From Sinisalibacter aestuarii (lineage in GTDB: Bacteria; Pseudomonadota; Alphaproteobacteria; Rhodobacterales; Rhodobacteraceae), in contig NZ_BROH01000014.1 of NCBI RefSeq assembly GCF_027923545.1, positions 1-64,000 on the forward strand: a stretch of DNA of 64,000 nucleotides. Reading direction: 5' to 3'. The notes beneath the pieces were generated by a model that searched no databases, was not told where the DNA came from, and worked only from the letters and a program-made list of their open reading frames with translations. Positions 25,820-35,796 of this stretch are shown one piece after another (the first letter of the stretch is position 1; each line of letters opens with the position of its first letter). A program made the translations under genes and the position numbers.

Positions 25820-28180
25820 ATGAACAACCATCACGAACATGCCAACGGATCTGACGATCAAGTTCCTTCTGGCTACGCGGGCACGGTCTTCACTTGCCCG
25901 ATGCACCCCGAGGTACGCCGCGCCGAACCGGGAGATTGCCCGAAATGCCAGATGCATCTGGTGCCGGAGGGCGAGCCCTCGCAACACCACGCCCATCATC
26001 AGCACACGGGCGACGCGGTGGAGCCAAACCACTTGGACTCGGTTCCCAACGACTACACTGGCCCGGTTTATACCTGTCCGATGCACCCTCAGGTGCGCCA
26101 GACGCATCCCGGGTCTTGTCCGATCTGCGGTATGGGGCTGGAACTGGAATCGGCCGCCATGGAAGCGGAAGGCCCGAACCCGGAGCTTGTGGATTTCAGC
26201 CGTCGTTTCTGGGTGGGGGCCATTTTGACCGTACCGCTCCTTGTGCTGACCATGGGCCCCTATCTTGGCCTGAGCGGGGTGCGCGAGATATTCGGAGAAC
26301 GCGTCACCCTCTGGGTCGAACTCGCGCTCGGGACACCCGTTGTCTTTTGGTCCGGCTGGCCTTTCCTTGTTCGTGGCTGGAACTCGTTCCGGACAAGGAA
26401 CCTCAATATGTTCAGTCTCATTGCCATGGGTGTAAGCGCCGCATGGCTGTTCAGCATCATCGCCGTCCTGGCACCGGGCATATTCCCCGATGGGTTCCGG
26501 GATGCCGAAGGGCATGTCGGCGTCTATTTCGAGGCGGCGGCTGTGATCGTCACGCTGGTCCTTGTGGGACAGGTGATGGAGCTGCGCGCTCGCGAAGGCA
26601 CTGGCAAGGCGATCCGTGCTCTTCTGGATATGGCCGCCAAGACGGCACGTATTATCCGCGACGACGGAAGCGAGGAAGAGGTTCCATTGGAACAGGTCCA
26701 GGTCGGCGACCGACTACGTGTGCGACCCGGTGACAAGGTGCCGGTCGATGGTATGGTCGTCGAAGGCAGGTCCTCAGTTGACGAAAGCATGATCACGGGC
26801 GAGCCGGTACCTGTAGAAAAGGTCGGAGGAGACCCTGTAACGGGTGCCACGATCAACGGAACCGGCAGCCTGATCATGGAGGCGACGCGCGTCGGCGCCG
26901 ACACGATGCTGAGCCAAATCGTCGAGATGGTGGCCAATGCGCAGCGGTCTCGCGCGCCGATCCAGAAATACGCCGACAAGGTCTCCGGATATTTCGTGCC
27001 TGCAGTTATTGGCATCGCCGTGCTGGCCTTCATTGGCTGGGCCATTTGGGGCCCGGTCCCGGCCCTTTCCTATGCTCTTATTGCGGCCGTTGCCGTTCTC
27101 ATCATCGCTTGTCCCTGTGCCCTCGGCCTTGCGACACCGATGTCTATCATGACGGCGACGGGGCGCGGCGCGCAGGCGGGTGTCCTGATCAGGAATGCAG
27201 AGGCACTGGAACGGTTCGAGAAGGTCGATACCCTGATCGTCGACAAGACCGGCACGCTGACGGAAGGCAAGCCGAAACTTGTCGGCGTCTACCCTGAACC
27301 GGGTCACGATGAGGTAGAAGTGCTTCGGCTTGCCGCATCGCTGGAACGCGGCTCCGAGCATCCTCTCGCGGAAGCCATCGTACGCGGTGCTGAAGAGCGT
27401 GGCGTCGACCTGGCAAAAGCCGACGCCTTCGAGGCGGTCACCGGCAAGGGCGTCAAAGGCACGGTGGACGGGCGGGTAGTGGCGCTCGGCAACGTGAAAC
27501 TCCTGACTGACCTCGGACTTGATGCAGCAGAGCTTCGGGACAAGGCGGATGCCCGTCGGGATAATGGCGAAACGGTTATGTTTGTCGTCGTCGAGAATGA
27601 CGTTGCCGGTCTTGTCAGCGTCGCAGACCCGGTAAAGGCGACCACACCGGCCGCCCTGAAGGAACTGCACGCACTTGGGTTCCGTATTATCATGGCGACG
27701 GGAGACAATGAGCGTACCGCTAGGGCCGTCGCGTCCAGTCTAGGCATCGACGAGATCCGCGCCGATGTGATGCCGGAAGACAAAGCGAAGATCATCAAGG
27801 AACTTCAGGCCAAGGGGCACAAGGTTGCCATGGCCGGCGACGGTGTCAACGATGCACCTGCCCTGGCTCAGGCCGATGTCGGGATTGCCATGGGCACCGG
27901 CGCCGATGTGGCCATTGAGAGCGCAGGGTTCACGCTCGTCAAAGGGAACCTCGACGGTATCGTGCGTGCGCGCAAACTCGCCCGCGCGACCATGCGGAAC
28001 ATACGCCAGAACCTGTTCTTTGCTCTGATCTACAACACTGCGGGCGTGCCCGTCGCTGCGGGGATCTTGTTCCCATTCCTCGGGATCTTGATCAGTCCGA
28101 TGTTTGCGGCCTTTGCCATGAGCGCTTCCTCAATCTCGGTCGTCCTAAACTCCCTTCGGCTACGGCGCGCGCAGATTTGA
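25820..28180 (+). CDS. Copper/silver P1B-type ATPase with two N-terminal HMBD motifs
   Basis: A 786-residue metal-transporting ATPase. In place of GMxCxxC domains it has two short heavy-metal-binding domains, each of the form TCPMHPxV followed by a CPxC pair (about residues 24-48 and 79-103), with a His-rich link ([10 protein letters not shown]). The core has [18 protein letters not shown] and [10 protein letters not shown], typical of Cu(I)/Ag(I) exporters such as SilP. The start has AAAGGA upstream. With its own CueR-type box it should be induced together with copA, perhaps to load periplasmic carriers. Confidence 0.94.
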   Translation: MNNHHEHANGSDDQVPSGYAGTVFTCPMHPEVRRAEPGDCPKCQMHLVPEGEPSQHHAHHQHTGDAVEPNHLDSVPNDYTGPVYTCPMHPQVRQTHPGSCPICGMGLELESAAMEAEGPNPELVDFSRRFWVGAILTVPLLVLTMGPYLGLSGVREIFGERVTLWVELALGTPVVFWSGWPFLVRGWNSFRTRNLNMFSLIAMGVSAAWLFSIIAVLAPGIFPDGFRDAEGHVGVYFEAAAVIVTLVLVGQVMELRAREGTGKAIRALLDMAAKTARIIRDDGSEEEVPLEQVQVGDRLRVRPGDKVPVDGMVVEGRSSVDESMITGEPVPVEKVGGDPVTGATINGTGSLIMEATRVGADTMLSQIVEMVANAQRSRAPIQKYADKVSGYFVPAVIGIAVLAFIGWAIWGPVPALSYALIAAVAVLIIACPCALGLATPMSIMTATGRGAQAGVLIRNAEALERFEKVDTLIVDKTGTLTEGKPKLVGVYPEPGHDEVEVLRLAASLERGSEHPLAEAIVRGAEERGVDLAKADAFEAVTGKGVKGTVDGRVVALGNVKLLTDLGLDAAELRDKADARRDNGETVMFVVVENDVAGLVSVADPVKATTPAALKELHALGFRIIMATGDNERTARAVASSLGIDEIRADVMPEDKAKIIKELQAKGHKVAMAGDGVNDAPALAQADVGIAMGTGADVAIESAGFTLVKGNLDGIVRARKLARATMRNIRQNLFFALIYNTAGVPVAAGILFPFLGILISPMFAAFAMSASSISVVLNSLRLRRAQI

Positions 28181-28301
28181 GGGGAAACAAGAACGATCGC
28201 GAGGTCCATCAGACCGTTCAATAAACAGTATTGGGTACAATCCATCGCCGGAGAAGGGGCAACAGCGTTCAGACAATCACCTGCAAACCAAGGAGACCAA
28301 A

Positions 28302-28784
28302 ATGACCTACATTTCCAGACAGATGATCTTAGCCATTGCTGTGGTGTGGGCGCTGCCAGTCGGCGCCCAAGACAGCGGGCATATGACAGATAATGGGGCG
28401 ATGAGTCAGATGATGAGCTCCGGACTGTTCCTGCCAAACATGGATGCAGCCAAGGGGCGTGCGCTGTTCGCCTCGAAAGGCTGTGTCGTTTGTCATTCTA
28501 TCAACGGGGTCGGAGGCGAGGATGCCCCCGCCCTTGATGCAGCGTATATGGACCTGCCAATGAACCCGTTTGAATTTGCCGCCCGAATGTGGCGCGGCGC
28601 GCCGGCGATGGTCGCTGCCCAAGAGGATGAGCTCGGCGGGCAAATTGAATTCACAGGTCAGGAGCTTGCCGATATCATCGCGTTCGTTCACGATTCCGAA
28701 GAACAGAAGGCATTCTCTGCCGGCGACATCCCCGAAAAGATTGAAGAAATGATGCACCAAATGGGTGAGGAGGATCACGACTGA
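28302..28784 (+). CDS. Secreted monoheme cytochrome c
   Basis: A 160-residue periplasmic cytochrome c with a signal peptide (WALPVGAQ) and one heme site (GCVVCHSINGVGG). The region before the heme is Met-rich (NGAMSQMMSSGLFLPNMD), and the C-terminus is Met/His/acid-rich (EEMMHQMGEEDHD), which suggests copper binding. The ATG is preceded by AAGGAG. It lies 121 bases after the second copper ATPase and is convergent with lgt. Confidence 0.88.
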   Translation: MTYISRQMILAIAVVWALPVGAQDSGHMTDNGAMSQMMSSGLFLPNMDAAKGRALFASKGCVVCHSINGVGGEDAPALDAAYMDLPMNPFEFAARMWRGAPAMVAAQEDELGGQIEFTGQELADIIAFVHDSEEQKAFSAGDIPEKIEEMMHQMGEEDHD

Positions 28785-28841
28785 AGCGTCAGGGGATATC
28801 GCAGTAGAATAAGGCAATGCGTCGAAAGTTTCATTTGCGCC

Positions 28842-29753
28842 CTAAGATGCCGATCCTATGGCGGACCGCTTCTGCGCCAGCCAAAGTAATCCAAATCCCG
28901 CGGCTAACATCGGCAAGGAAAGGAATTGCCCCATCGTAAGCCCCCAGTCACCAAACTGCACAACATACCCAATCGGATTGTTCACGTCTGCGAATTGAGC
29001 GTCGGGCTGGCGAAACAACTCTACAAAACTTCTCGCAAAACCATATCCGGCCAGGAAGAGCCCGCAAATTGCCCCTGGTGTCCTAAGCCATCCGCGCCGC
29101 CACGCAAGGAATAGGAGAGCGAAGCCAAGCAACAGGCCTTCCAAAAGGGCTTCGTACAGTTGCGAAGGATGCCGTGCGCAAATGTCGGTTATTCCCGGGC
29201 ATGATTGCGCTGCGTCACCGGGAAATATGACGGCCCAGGGCATGTCCGATGGGCGGCCCCATAGTTCATTGTTTATGAAATTTGCGATCCGGCCCAAGAA
29301 CAAGCCCGGAGGCGTTGCCAGAGCGAGAAGGTCAGCCATGCTCAGGAGCGGCATACGCTGACGGATGCCATAAACAAGCGCGGCAATGGTTACGCCAGCA
29401 AACCCACCATGAAATGACATTCCCCCTTGCCAGACCTTCAGAATTTCTAACGGATTGGCAAGATAGAACCCGCGCTGATAGAACATCACGAACCCTAACC
29501 GCCCGCCAACGATCACCCCGATGATAATCCAGGTCAAAAGATCCTCAATTTGGCGCGGTGTTAGCGGGGCGCCCGATGCAGGCCACAGAGCGGCGCGTTT
29601 GACCGTGGCAACACAAATTCTCCAGCCGACGAGAAGGCCGATGATATAGGCCAACGCATACCAGCGGAGAGTCAACGTAAACGTGCCGATCTCAACCGAA
29701 AATATATCCGGCCCGATATTTGGGAACGGAAGTGCGGACAAAGGCATGGACAT
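28842..29753 (-). CDS. lgt: Prolipoprotein diacylglyceryl transferase Lgt
   Basis: A 303-residue inner-membrane enzyme that attaches diacylglycerol to the lipobox cysteine of prolipoproteins. The family signature is present: [19 protein letters not shown] and [17 protein letters not shown], spread over about seven membrane helices. Length is normal. This is likely an extra copy, since lgt is normally a chromosomal housekeeping gene. The other two lipoprotein maturation enzymes are encoded at 54520 and 54999, and several small lipoproteins are in the window. Confidence 0.95.
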   Translation of the reverse strand: MSMPLSALPFPNIGPDIFSVEIGTFTLTLRWYALAYIIGLLVGWRICVATVKRAALWPASGAPLTPRQIEDLLTWIIIGVIVGGRLGFVMFYQRGFYLANPLEILKVWQGGMSFHGGFAGVTIAALVYGIRQRMPLLSMADLLALATPPGLFLGRIANFINNELWGRPSDMPWAVIFPGDAAQSCPGITDICARHPSQLYEALLEGLLLGFALLFLAWRRGWLRTPGAICGLFLAGYGFARSFVELFRQPDAQFADVNNPIGYVVQFGDWGLTMGQFLSLPMLAAGFGLLWLAQKRSAIGSAS

Positions 29754-29844
29754 TCTTTCTAGTCATTCGGGTGAGGTCGGATCGTGCACATACGCCGTTC
29801 GTGCTCTCTCATGGTTTGTTCATCGCGAGTGAAGCTTCCGCGGG

Positions 29845-31008
29845 CTATTGGCCCGACTGGAGTTCTTCCAAGGACTGCAAAATGACACTTTGGCGCGGGT
29901 CTTCGGAGGAAACGGGCACCAATAGCTCTTTGGCTCGACTGTACGCGTTCAAGGCGAGGTCAGTTTCGCCGAGCACCCTGTAGGCCCTGCCAAGACGCAT
30001 CCATCCATCGATATCGTCTGGTTCAGCCTCAAGGCGTGTTGCCAAACGTTCCACCATGGATCGGATAAATGCATCTCGATCGACATCATCCATCTGGCTG
30101 GCCGCTTCGACATCTGCAGCAGTGGGGCCGGGCGAATTGCCTGACATTACTGGAGCATAATCCGACAAACTGATAGGCGCTCGGCCTAGTGCCGCACCTA
30201 TCCGGTTTGCTTCCGCGACAAATGTTTCCATCCAGGGTGCGAACCCATCCACTTCGTCCAATCGCGTGAGAAGACGATTGTAGGCCTGCTCATTCGCACC
30301 CGCTTGCGCAAGCCCGACAGCATCGTAAAAAGTTCCAGCAGGATTGGTCGGATCGAGCTCAAGTGCTCTTGCAATGGCCCGCTTCGCTTGGGGTGTCACG
30401 ATCCCCTGTTCGGAAACGATGAGAGCTTCCGCATAGATCGAAAACACAGCAGAATCGGCATTCATGGATTGTGTTGCACGCTCGTAGGCCGATGCGGCAT
30501 CCGAAGCGCGGCCCAATTTCATGAAGGTCTGTCCAAGGAGCATCCAGCCCTCCAAGGCTCCGCCTTCTGAATCCGCCTGCAACCGCTGCAATAGCTTCTG
30601 CGCCAACGCTTCGATTTCACGATTTTGCGCGACCTCTGCCTGGCGATCCTCGAAAGCGATGCTGGATAGGTTTGGCGCTCCAGCAAAACTGTAATACCCC
30701 GCCGCGAACAGCGGCACAAAGACCGCAGCAGCCATGAGTATGACCCTGCCGCCGCCGTTGGATTCCCCGGTGTTTTTTACTCTCCCCACGGAGAGAACCC
30801 GCCGCTTGATTTCCTGTCGCGCCGCATGCGCCTCTGCGACAGAAAGCAGGCCGCGTTCAGCATCCCGATCGACTTCAGACAACTGGTCCTTCAAAACTGC
30901 GAGAGTCCTGTCTTCGGCCGGACCTTGCACCAAGGCAGGCTTCCACGCCGAAGCCGCAACAATACCTGAGGCAGTCAAGGCGAGGACTGCCATTGCAATC
31001 CATATCAT
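29845..31008 (-). CDS. ccmI: Cytochrome c biogenesis protein CcmI
   Basis: A 387-residue heme-ligation chaperone. It has an N-terminal membrane anchor, a cytoplasmic loop with VLKDQLSEVDRDAERGLLS, a second membrane helix near residue 93 and a long periplasmic TPR domain (repeats such as GWMLLGQTFMKLGRASDAASAYERA). CcmI presents apocytochrome c to the CcmF/H ligase. It overlaps ccmH by four bases and is the last gene of the leftward ccmF-G-H-I unit. Confidence 0.93.
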   Translation of the reverse strand: MIWIAMAVLALTASGIVAASAWKPALVQGPAEDRTLAVLKDQLSEVDRDAERGLLSVAEAHAARQEIKRRVLSVGRVKNTGESNGGGRVILMAAAVFVPLFAAGYYSFAGAPNLSSIAFEDRQAEVAQNREIEALAQKLLQRLQADSEGGALEGWMLLGQTFMKLGRASDAASAYERATQSMNADSAVFSIYAEALIVSEQGIVTPQAKRAIARALELDPTNPAGTFYDAVGLAQAGANEQAYNRLLTRLDEVDGFAPWMETFVAEANRIGAALGRAPISLSDYAPVMSGNSPGPTAADVEAASQMDDVDRDAFIRSMVERLATRLEAEPDDIDGWMRLGRAYRVLGETDLALNAYSRAKELLVPVSSEDPRQSVILQSLEELQSGQ

Positions 31009-31475
31009 CGGTGGTCCCCTTCGCTGGATGAAGTGAAAATGCGTGCGACCTCGGCCTCCTCGTCATCGCTCAGGTCTGCGATTTTTTTTCTTTTTCGAGA
31101 GCCCATCAGGATGCCGCCACCGATCCCCAGAGCCAAGAGCCCAAGGAGTGGGGGGGTAAACCAGAGAGCGTAGGTCTCGGGTTTAAACGGAGGCTTCAGT
31201 AGAACGTAATCGCCGTATCTCGCTTGGATGAAAGCAATTGCATCTTCGTTCGTGTCACCCGCAACCAACCGTTCCCGGACCAAAAGTCGTAGGTCGCGCG
31301 CAACGCCGGCGTTCGAGCTGTCAATATCCTGATTTTGGCAAACTACGCAGCGAAGCTGCCTGGAAACCTCCCGTGCCCGAGCCTCGAGGATTGGATCGGA
31401 GAGGATTTCGTCGGGCTCAACAGCCTGCGCAGACATTGGCATGATGAGTGCCAACACAAGGAAAAAACGACGCAT
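31005..31475 (-). CDS. ccmH: Cytochrome c maturation protein CcmH (CycL)
   Basis: A 156-residue periplasmic thioredox protein anchored at the C-terminus. It has a signal peptide (MSAQAVEP), the redox motif LRCVVCQNQDIDSSNA and a C-terminal membrane helix (residues ~105-127). It reduces or holds the apocytochrome CXXCH thiols before heme attachment. It follows ccmG by one base and overlaps ccmI. Confidence 0.94.
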   Translation of the reverse strand: MRRFFLVLALIMPMSAQAVEPDEILSDPILEARAREVSRQLRCVVCQNQDIDSSNAGVARDLRLLVRERLVAGDTNEDAIAFIQARYGDYVLLKPPFKPETYALWFTPPLLGLLALGIGGGILMGSRKRKKIADLSDDEEAEVARIFTSSSEGDHR

Positions 31476-31476
31476 G

Positions 31477-32037
31477 TCAGCTCCTCTCCTCTAACACACC
31501 CGCTTGTCGGAGAGCCTGGCGAAAGGTTGATACAGCCTCTTCACCGACGATCGGGCCGACGTATCGGTAGAGCACCGTTCCATCGCCTCCGACAATGAAT
31601 GTCTCGGGCACACCCGAAATCCCCCACTCGATCCCGGCACGACCTGACAGATCCAAGCCAATACGTTCGTACGGGTTCCCGAGATTTTGAAGCCAATTGA
31701 CCGCGTCTACCGGTTGATCCTTGTAGTTGATCCCGAACAAACGCACGCCATCGCGCTCAACCAAAGCGCTCAGAACCGCGTGTTCGGCACGACAGGGAAC
31801 GCACCAGGAAGCGAACACATTAACGACGACTGGCGTTGGGTTTCCGAGCAGGTTTTCCCGAGACAGTCCCTGTACATCAAGACCCGGCACCGGCCCGAGA
31901 ATGAACGAGGGAGCTGGCTGAGAAATGAGAACCGAAGGAATCTCGCTTGGGTCACGATTGGGATTCAGGCCCCACAAGAAAAATCCGCCGACAATCACTG
32001 CCAGTACCAAGGGAATAATCGCTACAGCTCGTTTCAT
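31477..32037 (-). CDS. ccmG: Thiol-disulfide protein CcmG (DsbE)
   Basis: A 186-residue membrane-anchored thioredoxin-like protein with an N-terminal helix, the active site ASWCVPCRAEH and the conserved GVPETFIVGGDG with its cis-proline. It supplies reductant to apocytochrome c during heme ligation. It sits between ccmF (3 bases away) and ccmH. Electrons may come from the ScsB-like protein or from a chromosomal CcdA. Confidence 0.94.
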   Translation of the reverse strand: MKRAVAIIPLVLAVIVGGFFLWGLNPNRDPSEIPSVLISQPAPSFILGPVPGLDVQGLSRENLLGNPTPVVVNVFASWCVPCRAEHAVLSALVERDGVRLFGINYKDQPVDAVNWLQNLGNPYERIGLDLSGRAGIEWGISGVPETFIVGGDGTVLYRYVGPIVGEEAVSTFRQALRQAGVLEERS

Positions 32038-32040
32038 TGC

Positions 32041-34041
32041 TCACTCCGCTGCGACCGGTTTCGTGGATCGTGCCTTGGAGCTTTGGGGTGCCCCGACCCG
32101 GAAGCGGCGATCGGACAAGGACAGACTGCCGCCTATGACAAGCATGGCCGCACCCAACCAAAGCAAGCCGACGAATGGCTCATAGAGAATACGCAGAGTC
32201 CAGGCACCGCTCTCTTCGGCTTTGTCCAGAGAGGGTTCCGTGATCGAAGCGTATAGGTCTCCCGCCAGGGTTGACCGTATCGCCGATTCTGTTGTCGTAC
32301 TTTGTGCGACCGGATAGCTGCGCCGTTCAGGTTTGAGAGCCGTCACGAAAGAGCCGCCCCTTTCGACGCGCAGGGTTCCCTGATCCGCAATATAGTTCGG
32401 GCCACGAACGCGCTGCACACCTTCAAATGTGACATCAAATCCCGCAATGTTGACACTCGTGCCGGGCTCTACAAATGCGATCTCTTCAGATTTCCAAACC
32501 GAAGAGCCAATCATGCCGATCATCAAGACCGCAACTCCCGCATGAGCGAGCGTCATTCCATGCGCCGCGCGGGGCAAATTGCGGGCACGCCGGATGCTTT
32601 CCTGGAGCGGAACCTCGAACAAACGAACCCGCAGCGCCCATTCACGTAAGGAAGCAAAAAACAACCAAAGCGCGATGAGGATCGAAAGATATGCCAACAC
32701 GGGCCCGCCTTTGGCGAAATACCAAATTGCGAGCGTTGCCAGCACCGCCAGCACCACCACGAAGCGGACACGTTGAAGCACTCCGACGAGATCGGCTCGT
32801 TTCCAGGACAAAAACGGCCCCAGACCCATGACAAAAACCAAGGGGAGCATCATTGGTACGAACGCGCCATTGAAGAACGGCGGACCGACGGAAATCTTGT
32901 CACCAGAAACGGCTTCGAGAAACAGCGGATAAAGCGTACCGAACAGAACCGTGCCAGTCGCTGTAGCCAGGATCAGGTTGTTTAGCAACAACCCTGCCTC
33001 TCGACTAATCGGCTTAAACAACCCGCCACCTTCCATCATTGGCGCCCGCCACGCATAGAGTGCAAGTGAGCCACCAATTGAAATCGCAAGCAGGCCAAGA
33101 ATGTATAGGCCTCGCTCCGGATCCACGGCAAAAGCATGCACAGAGGTCAGCAAGCCAGACCGAACCACAAATGTGCCGAGGAGTGACAGCGAAAACGTCA
33201 AGATCGCGAGCAGGATTGTCCAGCTTTTGAACGCGTCACGCTTTTCAGTGACAATCGCCGAATGGAGAAGTGCTGTCCCGAGAAGCCAGGGCATAAAACT
33301 GACATTTTCAACCGGGTCCCAGAACCACCATCCACCCCAACCCAGTTCGTAATATGCCCACCACGATCCGAGAGCTATCCCCGCAGTCAGGCTGATCCAC
33401 GCGGCCAGTGTCCAGGGTCGAACCCATCTTGCCCAGGCTGTGTCGATCCGTCCCTCGATCAAGGCTGCGGCTGCAAACGAAAAGACGATCGAGAAGCCGA
33501 CATATCCAAAATACAGCAGCGGCGGGTGCATCGCGAGGCCGATATCCTGGAGCAGAGGATTGAGGTCAGCGCCATCAAGCGGCGGAGGAAAGACGCGCTC
33601 GAACGGATTGGATGTAAAGAGAAGGAAGGACAGAAACCCGACGCTGATCCATGCCTGCATTGCCAAAGTTCGCGCTCGAAGTGTTTCCGGTAGGTTTGAG
33701 CCGAAAGCAGCAACCGCAGCACCGAAGATGGTCAGAATGAAGACCCAGAGCAGCAACGATCCTTCATGACTTCCCCAAGTCGCCGCGACTTTGAAGATCA
33801 TTGGTTTCAGCGAATGCGAATTGTTCGCGACGTTCAAAACAGTGAAATCAGAGACAACAAAAGCGCGCATCAAGGCGGCAAAGGCAAGTCCGACGAAGAC
33901 GACCTGCCCAAAAGCAGTTGACCGGGCTGAACGCATCCAGAGAAGATTGCCCCGGGCCGCGCCGAAAAGAGGAATAGTCGATTGGACGATGGCCAACGCC
34001 AATGCGAGGGCCAGCACAAAATGGCCGAGTTCCGGGGTCAT
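32041..34041 (-). CDS. ccmF: Heme lyase subunit CcmF
   Basis: A 666-residue multi-helix inner-membrane protein of the heme-handling family. The WWD-type motif is clear as YYELGWGGWWFWDPVEN, and a conserved HPPLLYFGYVGF lies before it. Together with CcmH and CcmI it joins heme to apocytochrome c. Length is normal. CcmA, B, C, D and E are not in the window, so the early heme-delivery steps must come from elsewhere in the cell. Confidence 0.95.
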   Translation of the reverse strand: MTPELGHFVLALALALAIVQSTIPLFGAARGNLLWMRSARSTAFGQVVFVGLAFAALMRAFVVSDFTVLNVANNSHSLKPMIFKVAATWGSHEGSLLLWVFILTIFGAAVAAFGSNLPETLRARTLAMQAWISVGFLSFLLFTSNPFERVFPPPLDGADLNPLLQDIGLAMHPPLLYFGYVGFSIVFSFAAAALIEGRIDTAWARWVRPWTLAAWISLTAGIALGSWWAYYELGWGGWWFWDPVENVSFMPWLLGTALLHSAIVTEKRDAFKSWTILLAILTFSLSLLGTFVVRSGLLTSVHAFAVDPERGLYILGLLAISIGGSLALYAWRAPMMEGGGLFKPISREAGLLLNNLILATATGTVLFGTLYPLFLEAVSGDKISVGPPFFNGAFVPMMLPLVFVMGLGPFLSWKRADLVGVLQRVRFVVVLAVLATLAIWYFAKGGPVLAYLSILIALWLFFASLREWALRVRLFEVPLQESIRRARNLPRAAHGMTLAHAGVAVLMIGMIGSSVWKSEEIAFVEPGTSVNIAGFDVTFEGVQRVRGPNYIADQGTLRVERGGSFVTALKPERRSYPVAQSTTTESAIRSTLAGDLYASITEPSLDKAEESGAWTLRILYEPFVGLLWLGAAMLVIGGSLSLSDRRFRVGAPQSSKARSTKPVAAE

Positions 34042-34088
34042 AGGAGCCTCATGATCTTTGGCAGTGGGATCGACTGGTGATCAGTTTC

Positions 34089-34388
34089 TCAGTCGTCTAA
34101 AGCGGCCTTGCGCTTGCGATACTCGTCTTCATCAATCTCACCGCGCGCGAAGCGATCCCTGAGAATGTCCTGAGCACTAGACCCGGAAACACGGTCCTTT
34201 TCGCTGAACCAGCGAACGGCGAAGAATATCAGCGCAATAATCACGCCCCAGAACACGATCATCATCAGCCCTCCCAGCATTCCAAATCCACCGCCCCACA
34301 TGTGGCCGTAATAATCTCCGCCTGGGTCCGCCATGGCGGCCGTCGCGAACAGCGTGAATGCTGCGGTTGTGTTGGTAAGTCTAAGCAT
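34089..34388 (-). CDS. SHOCT-domain small membrane protein
   Basis: A 99-residue protein with an export or membrane start, a Gly/Met/Tyr-rich loop (DYYGHMWGGGFGMLGG), one strong membrane helix (residues ~36-58) and a C-terminal SHOCT motif (ILRDRFARGEIDEDEYRKRK). The ATG at 34388 is favoured by AAAAGGAAA just upstream. It lies next to a sensor kinase gene and may belong to that transcript. SHOCT proteins are common near metal and stress loci; their role is not known. Confidence 0.82.
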   Translation of the reverse strand: MLRLTNTTAAFTLFATAAMADPGGDYYGHMWGGGFGMLGGLMMIVFWGVIIALIFFAVRWFSEKDRVSGSSAQDILRDRFARGEIDEDEYRKRKAALDD

Positions 34389-34410
34389 GTCGGTTTCCTT
34401 TTCTGTCATT

Positions 34411-35796
34411 TCATGTTTCAGCAACTGGCAATCGAATTGTCGCGATAAGCCCGCCGTCCGGGTGGTTCACCAGACTGATCTCCCCACCCTGCGCGCGAAG
34501 AATGGACCTTGCGATCGACAGGCCCAGCCCATGCCCGCCGGTTTCCAGAGATCGGCTTTCTTCAAGCCTGAAGAATGGGTCAAATACGCGTTCCAATTCT
34601 GCGGTTGGAATCCCCGGCCCTCTGTCAGTGACGGAAATTTCTATTTCCCCATCGGCTGATATCCAGCCCAGCGTTGCGGACCCGCCGTAGCGCACCGCGT
34701 TCTCGATCACGTTTCGCAATGCCCGTCGAATGGCATTGGGGCGCAATCGAACCGTGACTTCGGGGCCGTCAGAGAGCACAAACGGTACGACCATATCCCC
34801 CCGCAGAGCTTCTAGGAACGATTGCAGGTCAACATCCTGCATTGGTTCGTTCCCTGAGAGACCTTTCGCGAAGGTAAGGGTTGCTTCCACCATCGACTGC
34901 ATTTCTTCGACGGTTGCGACGAGACTCTCTCGGGTTTCGTCTTCCTCTACCATTTCTGAATGTACTCTCATTGCGGTAAGCGGAGATCGAAGATCATGTC
35001 CAAGGGCCGCCAGAACCCTCGTTCGGTCGGCAACGAACCGTGTCAGCCTGTCCTGCATGCGGTTGAAACCAGCGGTCAGCTCCCGAACCTCCTGGGGTCC
35101 CCGTTCTGGCAACGCGTCTATGTCTTCTCCACGCCCCAATCGTTCCGACGCCCCGGCCAATCGCCGCAGAGGGCCCAGCAGTCCGGTCATGACAAACCAG
35201 CTCACTGCGACCAACAGGGCCATTGCCGTCAGACCAAATGTCAGCATGGAATAAAGCGGCCACTGGATCGGCGGACGCTCAAAGCGCGTACTTACGTTCA
35301 ACCACTGGCCACCGGCGATCGAAATTGAAAGGTTCATCTCGATAGCGGACAGTTCACCTCGCATCATGGCCAAGTGCATCTCGGTCATTTCGTGCGACAG
35401 GTTCGGTAGCGGCAGGATCGCGCCTTGGATCTGGTGAAGCTCCACACGAATGTCGCGACTGTAGCTGTCGTTCAGGAGTGCGCGGACGCGGGTTTCAACC
35501 AACCCGCCATCCGAATGGTCGCTATGTTGCACAAGCGGCTTCGTCCCGAGGTCAAAGCGAACAAGGGGCGAGTTCGCCGCGCGGATAATTGATGGGCGCA
35601 GGTCAGCGGGTGCCTCTTCAATCAAGCGCGCAACATTTGCCGCTCGTCCAGCTGCCTCAAACCCAAGAGCAGCCCGTATGGCGAGGCTTCGTTCATCGGC
35701 GAAGAGCCACAGGCTGACAAACTGTGCGATCCCCAACGCGATAATGATGAGAAGAACGAGTTGGACCCGGAGAGATCGTAGGAGCCGCCAGATCAT
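34411..35796 (-). CDS. Sensor histidine kinase, possibly copper responsive
   Basis: A 461-residue membrane kinase. Two membrane helices (residues ~10-33 and ~182-205) enclose a periplasmic sensor domain of ~150 residues. Then come a HAMP linker (GLLGPLRRLAGASERLGRGED), the phosphoacceptor ALGHDLRSPLTAMR, and the ATP-binding boxes NVIENAVRY, VTDRGPGIP and GGHGLGLSIA. It overlaps the response regulator gene by four bases. In this setting it may sense copper or envelope stress like CusS/CopS; the sensor domain contains several Met and His residues (HEMTEMHLAMM) that could bind metal. Confidence 0.88.
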   Translation of the reverse strand: MIWRLLRSLRVQLVLLIIIALGIAQFVSLWLFADERSLAIRAALGFEAAGRAANVARLIEEAPADLRPSIIRAANSPLVRFDLGTKPLVQHSDHSDGGLVETRVRALLNDSYSRDIRVELHQIQGAILPLPNLSHEMTEMHLAMMRGELSAIEMNLSISIAGGQWLNVSTRFERPPIQWPLYSMLTFGLTAMALLVAVSWFVMTGLLGPLRRLAGASERLGRGEDIDALPERGPQEVRELTAGFNRMQDRLTRFVADRTRVLAALGHDLRSPLTAMRVHSEMVEEDETRESLVATVEEMQSMVEATLTFAKGLSGNEPMQDVDLQSFLEALRGDMVVPFVLSDGPEVTVRLRPNAIRRALRNVIENAVRYGGSATLGWISADGEIEISVTDRGPGIPTAELERVFDPFFRLEESRSLETGGHGLGLSIARSILRAQGGEISLVNHPDGGLIATIRLPVAET

